NCBI GenBank assembly: GCA_023846275.1
Contig: CM043870.1
Span: 2,293,527-2,357,526 of the forward strand
From: Vanilla planifolia
Taxonomy: Eukaryota; Streptophyta; Magnoliopsida; Asparagales; Orchidaceae
Direction of reading: 5' to 3'
DNA: 64,000 nucleotides
The translations under genes and the position numbers were made by a program. Under the pieces are notes generated by a model, which saw only the letters and a program-made list of their open reading frames with translations, had not been told where the DNA came from and did not search any database. Numbering within the stretch: position 1 is the first letter of the stretch; each line of letters starts with the position of its first letter. Positions 48,501-59,900 of this stretch are shown here, piece after piece.

Positions 48501-51291
48501 TATTTGAAGTTTGTTTAACCCAGTTATCCCAGTTTTAATAGGGTTAGAGAGTGAAGTTTTTTTTGCCTTCTATCCCAGGTTAGTCTAGTTTAGAGTGATT
48601 TTGTATTTAGCTGTTGTCTTGAGTTAGACTATATTAGGATGAATTTGTGTTTGACACATGCCTTGGGTTAACGATAAGTTAGTTTTTTGTATTTGACTAT
48701 TTTGCTTACCTATGCTACACATGCTCAGCTACTTTGCAACAAAATCAACTAGTACATTTAAGAAGCCGTTCACTGTTATTCATACTTGTCTTCATTCTTA
48801 TAGTCTCTATTATATTTACAACTTATAAATAATGCATTTAATATTAAAAAAATTAAAACAAAAATACTATTACTTAATATAAATCTTTTGGAAATTTAAA
48901 CTTGTATTAGTTGAAATTTAGAAATAAACATACTACTAACATTAGCCAAAGTTTGCTAACTATTAATTTATTCTTGGTAGAACACTCTTGAACAATGTGG
49001 TTGTGTTCTACTCTAATGAAGTTTGAAATTGGTAATGCTAAATTGAATGATCTTCATGTTTTCCTTTAAAAAGCTAGAAATATTTTGCAAATGTGTTGTG
49101 TTAAACTTGTTTGATGAAAGCATCTTTCTGATCCTTTTTCCTTCAATGCTGTTATTAAAGGTCACTACACATAATTTTGTACAGGAATCTTCACGAAAAT
49201 CGGGTGATGCTCAAAATAGTGTTGATGGTGGGAACATTAAAATTTCTCATCTTTTTAGACTATGTTTTACTGTAATACTTAGTCTATATATGTGTGTGAT
49301 AATCAGCAACAACTCAGAATGGAAGCTCGGTTCATGCGAGGACCGCCCTTGGTTCTCAAAATGGAATTGCTTGTGCAACATCTCAACCAATGCTTGGTCA
49401 GGCAGTGTCAATTGTGCCTATTCCAGTACCTACTACAGCTGGAACTCTTAATGGCCCTGCAACAAATTTGAACATTGGGATGGACTTCTGGGGTGTAGCA
49501 AACCCGTCACCTGCAGCTCCTGTTCGGGGTAAGCTTCCTGCATTTACTCCTGCACCAACCATTGTTCCTGGTGCTCCATCAGAACTATGGATGCAGGTAT
49601 GTGGTTCAGTCCCCGCCTATGAACTATTAGCTAAAAATGCTATTTTTGCTCATTTACATTCCTAAAGTTCTTATGACCTCTATTGACTTTGAATGCTAAG
49701 TGTAACACTGTTCTCACCTTTTTTTCTTTATTGTTATTCTATTTTCTCCTAATTACTATTTCTCTTTAGGAGTGGCATTCTTTTTGTATATAAAATCTTA
49801 TGCCCTTTATTGTTTGTATATAAACAATGTCAAAGAGGGCCATAAGACACATTAATCTTTAATACTAAATTGTTGTTGGGGTTGGTTGTGTCAATAATGG
49901 AAAGGAGGCTGCATCCTTTTAACAGGTTTATCTGTATAAAAATTAAAATAATAATTTCTTTCTTGCAAGTGACTCGTTTTTTTTTTCAGAGTTGATAGCC
50001 ATACTGTTATTTCTCAATATGCATGATATATGAACTGACCCAAGAAGCACTAAGTTATAACTGATTTCTCTCTTTCTCTCTCTTTATTATACTTCTATTG
50101 TAATAATATCAACCAAAAAAGGCCTATTACTAGAGTATATAGTGCTTATCAACTATTTGTTTGATATAGCCCGGTCTTGTTAATAAGAAGTGATTTTATC
50201 TCCTGAGCATTGATCTACAATATTTATGTCTATGTGATTTGCATTTTAGGCATGACATGGTTGTAATTCTTGTCAAAATGAACGCAATACACATTTGTAT
50301 GGCCTCAACTTGTTTTGGCATATTATTTAATATTTAAGCTTGAGTAATTTTTTTGAAGGTCAAATGTGAATTTGTTTTCCCATCAACAATGATATGATTG
50401 ACTATTATTGTCACTATGAAACTTGGTGTAATAGTTTTAAGAGATGTTTCACAAACAGTGTAGTGACCAATGAAATAAAACTTTTCAAGGATCATTTGCA
50501 TGAAGTGTTTTAATAGTGTATGTGCTCATGTTGAGGTAGATTTATAGAGATAAGAAGCTAGAGTGGCAGTTCTTAGGTGATGGCATAGCAAATTAAAATT
50601 TCAGCTCTAGATTTTTGGTTTTCACTTTTTTCTTGCATCCTTGAAGTTTTGCATTATATCTTTATAGCTGCCTTGCACTGCCCAGAATCTTTGATGTGTT
50701 TTTGGATTATGACCTTTTCCTGTTTTTTCTTTTATATGGAAAATATTTGTAAAGTTATTTTGAGTGTATGATTTGCATATTCATTTTACTCGTGTTTGTT
50801 TTGCTTTCCAAGGCGACTAGTCTCTTACCATGTTTCAGGATGAGAGAGAGTTGAAGAGGCAGCGAAGAAAACAATCCAATAGAGAATCAGCTCGACGATC
50901 AAGGCTGCGCAAGCAGGTAATAAGCTTATTACTTGTTGACGTTGGCTCATCAGTATCAATAACTGTCAACAAATTTCAGGCTGAGTGTGAGGACCTGTAT
51001 CATCGTGTTGAGGTTTTAAAAGAGGAAAATGCATCTCTTAGAGCTGAACTAAATAGGATCAAGAAGGAGTACGAACAACTTCTTTCTCAGAATGCTTCTC
51101 TCAAGGTGAAAGATTCTCATTGTTTCTGCATCAGATTTCTTCCAGGACATGAATTGCATGATTTAAATTAAGGCACGCCTCTGCAGGAGAGCCTTGGGGA
51201 AATTCCCGAAGGAACAGAAGAACTAGCTCATGAAAGAAATGAAAAAGCTTCTAATGATGTGGGGTACAAACCGAATCTTGACCATGAATGA
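45568..51291 (+). CDS. GBF1: G-box-binding factor, group G bZIP transcription factor
   Basis: The product is a nuclear bZIP protein that binds CACGTG G-boxes in light- and stress-regulated promoters. Twelve coding exons join in phase to 405 residues: 45568-45624, 45716-45781, 45888-45974, 46630-46713, 46837-46896, 46996-47162, 47247-47301, 49185-49227, 49307-49596, 50839-50916, 50980-51105 and 51187-51291. The N-terminal MFMR proline-rich activation region carries the GBF signatures [28 protein letters not shown] and a PHGGIY stretch (residues 1-118). A Ser/Gly-rich MFMR-like part and the hallmark NLNIGMDFW follow. The basic region is [20 protein letters not shown] (from 305) with N317-x7-R325. 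The zipper has heptads at L335, L342, L349, I356, L363 and L370. Exact GBF1, GBF2 or GBF3 orthology is not settled. Introns 6-7 and 9 are the long ones. Confidence 0.92.
47302..49184 (+). other. Intron 7 of the GBF gene (1.9 kb)
   Basis: AT-rich sequence lies between AAC|GTAAGG and ACAG|GAATC. Open frames are short and unassigned. I see no transposon signature that I can support. Confidence 0.7.
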
Positions 51292-52560
51292 AGAGGAAGA
51301 GAACCAGTTTAAAGGAAGAATTGTTTAACCCCTAACTCAGATTGGTTCCTTGAAGAGCAACTTTTCGCCAAACCAGGAACTTAACAAAGCTATTCTTAGC
51401 GAATCTGCATCAAGTGTGAAAAAGCAGATTATGATTTATTAATGATGATTGCTTTTAGTTAGCTAAAATTTCAGTTCTGACCTTTCAGAGACTGGATCCT
51501 TGCTTGATTCTACTTGTTAGGCTGGTTTCCCTTCTCGTTTTATCTGTTATTATCTAAGTTTTAAAACAACTATGTAACCCTCTGCTCTTTGTTTATCTCA
51601 GCAGAGGATGTAGTTCATATATGCATACTTCAAATATATACGACCTGATCTTAGTTATATATAATTTTCATGCTATATCAGAAATCTTATATATTTGAGG
51701 ATGCATTGGACATTCTTTCAAATTCTTCATCCTAGGGTTTGTCTGTCTTGTTGTTTTTATCTAATATTAATGTGAATTCTTTCTTCATCTGGTATTAGTT
51801 CCAGTAATATTCTAGGGTTTAATATGTTTTTTTAAGTGCAATATCATGCCCTTGTTAAGATTGTAACATATTTGTTACAAGTTAATGTTTTTCCAGGCTA
51901 TGTAGAAGCCAAAGACTCCCAATTTTTTGTGGAACTTATGATTGTTTCAGAAGTTCTGTTCCTTTGTTCCTATGAAATGTAAGCTCTCGACAAATTTTAT
52001 TCATTACTGTGAGCTTGTTTGTTTTCAGCTCTCTGCTTCTCTGGTACTTTGTTGTATCTTCCTTGTCAAATTTGAAAACAACTAGCAAATTGCCTTGCAA
52101 ATCAAACCAAAAAGTTAGTTCCAGATTGTTTAATTGATGAAGATAAATCTTTTTGGTTATCTGCAGAGGGTGATCTTCTCAAGCAGGAAAGAAAGAAGGG
52201 GATGGCTAATGGTATGGTATATGCATTTGATTCAATAAGTAGATGAACTTGTCTTTTATATTAACCTTGTATTGTATCTCAAACACTAAACCAAAATTGT
52301 ACCAAATGACTAAACTACTTGGATGACACTGAAGAGACTTCTGTAAGTATTTGATAATTAAATGTGCATGAAATTATATGCTCATTATTTGTGGGTTTTG
52401 TATTTTTCATGCGAATTTAATCATGTAAGCATTTGATAATTATCTGCATGTAAAATCATGTTGTATTATTTTTAATTGGTTTTTTAAGATATATTTATGT
52501 GATTTAGTTCTTGATTTGGTGTTCAAGTGATTTAGTGTTTTTGCTTCCTTTGAGCAAAAT
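51292..52560. other. GBF 3' UTR and spacer
   Basis: This holds the 3' UTR of the bZIP gene and AT-rich spacer. A GC-richer patch near 52160-52210 (AGGGTGATCTTCTCAAGCAG region) follows an ACAG-like acceptor and could be an alternative terminal exon. There is no protein evidence for it. Confidence 0.4.
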
Positions 52561-53815
52561 TTGATTCATGTTTTTATATGAAATATGGATTTTGTATAAT
52601 TTATTATTTGGTAATGTGGGCCAAGGCATGATAATTCAATAGATTGAATAAAATAATATATTATTTGGTATTTGGTGATTTTTTTTGGTATTTTTATGTA
52701 TTATTTTGAGAATTTTATCAAATAATGTTAAATGGGTATTTAAGCAAGGAAAAGAATACTATTAGGTAAGATGAAAGAAAATGGAAAGGAAATGTCGACT
52801 CTTAATATTATAGCTAAGAGGGCATTGGAATAAATTAATATGTATTAAAAAAATGATAGCTTATTATTATTAAATGAAAATAATGATCTAAAAATTAACT
52901 TTATATTTTTGATATTTCAAGAAAAAGAAAATTTTAAGAATAGTAGTACATTTTGAGCATTTTATGAAATAATATAACATATGGTGTTTAAGCATGAAAA
53001 AGAATAATGTGAAAATAAAACAGTATACATAAATAGCTTATATGTAAGATGAAAGAAAATGAAAAGACAATATCTTATGAGTAGACATTGGAATGGATTA
53101 GTATGTATTAAACAAATAAATGATGTATTTATTGAATGAAAAAAATAATTTAAATTTTATAATTTTTTTGTGAGATAAAAAATGGTATTTTTATATTTTT
53201 GATATTTTTAGAAAAAAATATTAAGAACATTATATGTGCATTATTATATGTAAAATTTGAATATTTTATGAAAAAAATGTAACCTATGATATTGAAGCAT
53301 GAAAAAAAGACTAATGAGTAAAATGAAAATTAAGAAGGGGAAATAAAATAATAAAAATAAATAGTTAATAGATAAGATGAAAGAAAATGAAAAAAAAACA
53401 TTAGCTCCTAATACAAATATTAGAATAGATTAATTTATATTAAACAAATAAGTAACACACTATATTAAATGGAAATATAAAACAATTAAAATGTTATAAT
53501 TTCTTGGTGAGAGAAAAATTGTTATTTCTATATTTTGATATTTTAAGATAAAGAAAAGTTTAAGATAATTATATACATATTTTTCTAAGTAAATTTTGAG
53601 TAATAAAATGATAAATAAGAAAAGAGAATAAAATAATAAACATAAATAACTAATATGCAAGATGAAAGAAAATGAAAAGAAAATATCATTTGATGCTTAC
53701 AACTCCTAATACTTGGTAAGGAAAAATAAGCATAGATTAATTATTTTAAATAAATAAATAATGTATTATTTTAATAAATTAATATATATTAAATAAATAA
53801 TTAATATACAAGGTA
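52560..53815 (+). repeat. Degenerate tandem array, four units of about 280-330 bp
   Basis: The anchor AAGATGAAAGAAAATG occurs at about 52768, 53045, 53374 and 53659, spacings near 277, 329 and 285. Each unit repeats the same order of blocks: a TTTTGATATTTTAAGA-like stretch, TTTTATGAAATAATA, TGTTTAAGCATGAAAAAGAATA, the anchor, then TTAGTATGTATTAAACAAATAA. Units are diverged and end about 100 bp before the PPR start codon, so the array forms most of the upstream region of that gene. I see no coding content. Confidence 0.75.
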
Positions 53816-53920
53816 TGATGCGTTGCTCAAATCTTGACCTCTCAACGGCACCCAAATATCCTTGCTTCCCTCCTCTGTACCCAAATCATACCGACCATTT
53901 TGCCCGTCGACGTTTCATCG

Positions 53921-56900
53921 ATGGAATCGATCGGAACAACCTTCCTCCCTCCTTTTCTTGCCTACCCGAGACCCTCCCCTAAAGCCTTAAATTCCTCCAA
54001 ACCCCGCAAGGTAGCCGTCATTCGCGCCGCCGCCCCGTCGCCGAGCTCCTGGACCCTAAGCGACGGAAATGAGGCTGAAACACAGAGAAGGACTCGGCGG
54101 CGGCCGCCTAACTTCCATCCTCGGAAGCCCCTCTCCGATGACGATGCACGGCGCATCATCAATGCCAAGGCGCAGTACCTCCGGCGCCTGCGGCGGAACC
54201 AGGGGCCCCTTGCCGAGACGCCGCGGTGGATCCGCCGGACGCCGGAGCAGATGGCGCGGTTTATAGAGGACGGTAGGATAGAGGGGGAGAAAAATGGTCG
54301 GCACGTGCTGGCGGCGGTCAAGGCAGTCCGATCTTTGGCCGGGCAGCGCGAGGGTTCCTACGATATGAGGATGGTAATGGCTTCCTTCGTCACTAAGCTT
54401 TCCTTTCGAGAGATGTGTGTGGTCCTCCGGGAGCAGAGAAGTTGGCGCCAGGCTCAGGATTTCTTTTCCTGGATGAAGCTCCAGGTTACCACCGGGTTTG
54501 ATTCTTCTTCCATTTCATGTTTTGATGAGTTTTGATCAAGTAATTTGGGAATTATTTCGAAAAACTGCCATTGATCCTAATGTGTGTTGTACATGTTGCT
54601 CAATCGAACAGTAGTTCATCTGATGGTGTTTTTGTTCTAGAAGTCAATTCATTCTCAATCAACCAAACTACATTTTGAGAAGTGACTTTTTGAGGTACTC
54701 TTCCCCCTGCGGCCCCCATCCACCCCTCACTAATGTCAAAACAAACGAACTCTAAACTGTTCAATATGTTTTATTGAAATCTGCATGCATTGAATCCGAT
54801 GAATAATTTTTATAAATAATTTTTGACTGATTTGTATATATATGTATTTACTATGAAAGTTCCTCTGGTTCATAAAGGAACTAAAGTTGTCCCCTTAGCT
54901 TATGTTTTGAAGTATGTAACTTGATATGAAAATTTCAAATTCTTTAGCGATTTGAAGATTTGTAAGGGGAATTAAAGAACTTTGAAGAGCCAATTAGGGC
55001 ATTTGAATCCTTAGGATGGCTGTTTAAGGTCTTTTGGGGATTGAATGTGCAAATCCAAGTGGTTTGAAATTGGAAAGGCCAATTAGGGCTTTTAGATTTG
55101 AAGAGATCAAATGGTTATTGAAAATAACGAAAATTTAGTAGTTTTTATCTCAATGAGCATTCGATGAATTTGTGTTGTTTAGAAGAGAAGTTAAGTGTAG
55201 AATTTATATCCATCAACTTCATCTAGCCCTTGGAATCATTATGGAATCTTTGGGGGTGCTCTTTCAAGATATCACTTCTGGCTTGGTCACTTTGATGTTT
55301 TGATGTAATTTGGTAGCTTTTAATGAGCTGGGAAGCCTGATAAGTAGTTCCAACAACATCAAGTGACTATTAAGGTAGTTCTAAAAACCCATGGCTCATT
55401 ATTATGCCTTTGTTACTTGAGATTAATTTGGTTAATTTACGATTAGAAGCTCTTTTAGCCGTTTTGATGAGTTATGGAGCTCAAAAAAATGGCATTGGCT
55501 TCAAATGCATATAAAAACACTTGTGGTGTTGGGAATAGTTTGGACATTTCGTCTTAAAGGTGTATTTTGATAATTTTGACCCTTAAGAAAACTCATGTAA
55601 TTTTTAAGATTAAAAAAAAACCTAAATCGGTAACAATAAGTTTAGGATAAACATTGGTCTAGTCATCAAAGTTTTTAACACTAATTTGGTTCAATTTAGA
55701 CTAGGTTTTCCCTTTATAGACATTTTAGCAAATTTATCCTCATAGTGGAAATTTTTGGTGAGGTTTTCAGTTTGTATAATGTGGTAGCTTTAGTATTTAT
55801 GATTGCTGGTCAATCGTGATGTCAAACTTTGAATGAGTATCCCATTAACTCTTAACAAACTGTTAATGTGCAGCATGATTGACCTATTTTTTTTCAAGCT
55901 TAGTCAATTAGGAGTGAAACAAAAAAAGTTTTACAAGAGTGTTCGCTTTTTATGATAAATGAGCAGAAACTTGAGTATTATTTCATACTTAGTTTTCATT
56001 TACATCGCCGTGACTAATATACTTCTGAAACATTACATTTATCATAGCACTAGCTGCATAGTTGTAATGTCCTACCAAAATAAGTGGCTCCCTAGATATT
56101 TTTCTGCTTAGTTTATGTTTAGTTCAAAGTATATATGTTGGTGCTTTTGACATCCTTTTGAATTTAGTTCAGAAGTACTTACTAGACTTGACTTTTAAAA
56201 CAATATGTTATTATGAAAAAAATTAACACCTTCCAATAATTTGCAAGATATTCAAATATTCATCTTGTTTAGTATGCTAAATTAATAGCTATGTATTCAT
56301 TATTTTACAGAGAACTTGACTGCTTCCTGAATCAACTTTTAGTATTTTCTCCAAATTTGTTTAAACCCAGCCCAGTTCCTTACCAGTACACAAATTAAAG
56401 TTGTATATAAGCTTCTGTTAGTCTTAAATAGAACTATTGACATCTCTATAAGCCTTGTAGTGTTGACATCAGACACACTTCAGGATATGGCATTCCAAGG
56501 CACCCAACTCTTGATTGCACATTTGAAAGATATGAGACTCCATTTGAGGGTATAATTTTTTTCTTACATCCATCTCCTTCCCCTCTTTATACCACATGCA
56601 AGCACTTACCTTCATCTTCCTTTTGTTGCTAGACACAGTTGCCTCTTCAAATTCCAATTAGAAATAGTTGTTTCCCGATGCCCCCGTTGTATCCCTAAGT
56701 ATCATTATGTGTCAAAACTTTGATTAAGCTACTTATCGATGTGATTTGCATATTATTTTGTAAGTAATGTTCCTGTTTGATGAGGAAAATGAGTGGAATT
56801 TTTATTTTGACACTATCTTATGGACATATGCAGCTGTGCTACAGACCTAGTGTTATGGCCTATACAATCCTTCTTAGGACATATGGCCAACTTGGAAAAA

Positions 56901-59900
56901 TCAGGCTTGCCGAACAGACTTTTTTGGAGATGCTCGATGCCGGTTGTGAGCCTGATGAAATTGCTTGTGGTACCTTGTTATGTGCTTATGCTAGATGGGG
57001 TAGGCTTAAACCTATGATAACATTTTACTTAGCCATTTGCAGGCGAGACATCGTACCTTCTATTGCTGTTTTTAATTTCATGATGTCCTCTTTCCAAAAG
57101 CAAAAATTTCATATGAAGGTTATCTACTTGTGGAAGCAGATTTTTGACGCTGGACTAGAACCAAATAGTTTTACTTATGCTGTTGCAATAGGTTCATTTG
57201 TAAAGAAAGGGCTTTTAGATGATGCTCTTGGGGCATTCAGCAAAATGAAGAAAGCTGGTTTTGTTCCAAAGGAATCAACATATGGACATTTGATTAGCTT
57301 AACTGCTAAACATGGCAGAGATGAGGAGGCACTAAGAATTTTTGAAGAAATGACACAAAGGGGTATCATTCCAAGTAACTATACCTGTGCTTCGATTTTG
57401 GCATTGCATTACAAAAATGAAGATTACTCCAAAGCTCTCCCTCTGTTTGCAATAATGGAGGAGAACAAAATTATACCTGATGAAGTAATATATGGAATAC
57501 TTGTTAGGATTTATGGCAAGCTTGGCCTGTATGAGGATGCAAAAAGAACTTTTCGGGATATTGAAAAGCTAGGCCTTCTTACAGATGAAAAAACCTATTT
57601 TGCTATGGTTCAGGTTCATTTGAATGCTGGATTTTATGATGGGGCTTTAGAGGTTTTCAATGTTATGAAGTCAAGAAACGTGCAGCTATCCAAATTTGCA
57701 TATAGTGCCTTGCTTCGATGTTATATTGCCAAAGAAGATCTAGAAGCTGCTGAGTTAACTTTTCACGATTTATGTAAGACTGTATCCCCGGATGCTTTCT
57801 GTTACAACATGTTACTTACCTTTTACCTTAAAGTAGGACTTATGGATAAGGCTAAGGCTTTGGTTGCTCAGATCAGAAGGTATGAAGTTCCTTATGATGA
57901 GGAACTTTACCGGACTGTTTTGGAAGTTTATTGCAGAGAAGGAATGGTAGCTGATGCTGAGCAATTAGTGGATAAAATACAGTGTTTTGAGCCTAGAATG
58001 GATAAGTCGAGTAAGTTGTCTTTGATTAAGTTGTATGGAGAAGCTGGTGCACTTCAGAGAGCAGAACACTTGTTGGACACCATTGAACAACCGGATGCTG
58101 ATTCTATTGGTTTAATACTTCACTTATACTTACAAAATGATCACTTCAAGGCAAATGAAATGCTTGAATATCTTCTAAGGACAACCAATGGCTTGTCAGT
58201 TGCCAATCAATTGATGATAAAGTTAGCTAGGGAAGGCAAGAAGATTACAAATTTGCCTCTGCTTATTTATCAAAAGGTCAAGTTTATATATTTAGCAATA
58301 CTTTTGTGGTAATTAATGGTCTTTTTTACTTTAGGATCTGTAATTGAGGCCAAATGGATGTATGAGCGGTTGCTTGAACTGGATTCCAGACCTGATGATT
58401 CTGCAGTTGCTTCTATTATTATTGCTTATGGCCAGAGACAACAATTAAAGGAAGCAATAGAAGTATATACAATGGCTTCTGGCTCTGGATTTATTGGAAA
58501 AGCCATTTATACCTCTATGATTGACACCTATTGCAAATGCAGTAAGGTTGAAGATGCAGATATCCTGTACAACGAAATGATTGAGAAAGGACATGCTCAA
58601 GATGCTGTTGCAATGAGTATATTAGTTAATGCTTTCAGTAAACGTGGTATGCATGAAGTATCCTAGTTTGTGAATTCATATTTTTTATGTGTTTTGGATA
58701 ACTAAAGGATATACCTCTGGTAGAATACTGTGCTATTGCAAACTTGCAGGTAAGATTCACCATTTTGTTGGAGTTTTCTATGGGAAAAAGATGGGGAAAT
58801 TGCATCATTCAGTGTTAACTTCATCTTCTTGAGTCATTTTTTGATTATTTTTATCTTTCAGGATATCAACTTTGCACCTTTTTCTCTACTTAGCTTCCAG
58901 TTGTCTTGCAATTTGAAAACTTTTTGTGCCATGTCTTGATAGCTATGGGTTTTTATTTGTGTAATTCCTTTGTCTAATAGATAATTTGCAGGACAAAACA
59001 CTGGAATTTAGACATTTTATGCTTTTTACATCTATCTTGTTTTGCCTGCATTATATATCAACCATTAATGCAAAGATTAGAATTGCATGTATTTGAGGAG
59101 GTGTAGTTCAAATTTATAATATTGTAAGAGGTGGTTGATTATGTTTGAACATGTTAGCATGTAGATTAGCAATACGAAATAAGTCAATCCTCCCATTTTT
59201 GTTTGAGAAAAAGAAAATATAAAATGACATGATGATAGACTATAAAGAAGAACCCTATATCTATGGAGTTATGTAAGGATGTGGAGCAATTAAATCAAAG
59301 GTTCTACTAGTAGGACTAATGTTATTGTTGTGTATACTATTTGGTGAAGCAAAATCAATAAAAACCGCATTGGAACTTCGACATGAGAAGTTTCATGATT
59401 AATAATGGTGAATTCGTTGAACCTATTCCAAAGGGGACCTAGTTTGCTGCATGATCATGGTTGTAATGATAGTTATATTCTAGTTAGGTGGCTTGCTTTA
59501 TCAATCATGCCTTCTTCCATCTATATTCTAAAATGGCTGATTCTTCTATAAGACTACTGATTGCTATTCTTTCATGTGCTTTTGTAGGGATGTTTCAAAA
59601 GGCTGAATTGTTAATCTTTGACAGTTTCAAGGGTAATGCAAAGCTTGATACTGTGGCTTACAACACATTCATTAAGGCCATGCTAGATTCAGGTTGGGTG
59701 ACCTCAAATTTCCAATGACCATTACAAAAAATGTAATTTTTATGCTGATTTGGAGAAAATGATTGGCTAACAGGTAAATTACCTTCTGCTATTGACATTT
59801 ACGACCGCATGATTGCCTCTGGTGTACCTCCATCCATGCAAACATATAATACTATGATTAGGTATTTAACTTCATTGAATTTTGCCAAGTGTTTTGCAAG

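Noticed and set aside
58236-58276. Extension of PPR exon 2 to the GT donor after 58276
   Set aside because: Joining that donor to the acceptor at 58334 gives a stop two codons later and adds residues absent from the family.
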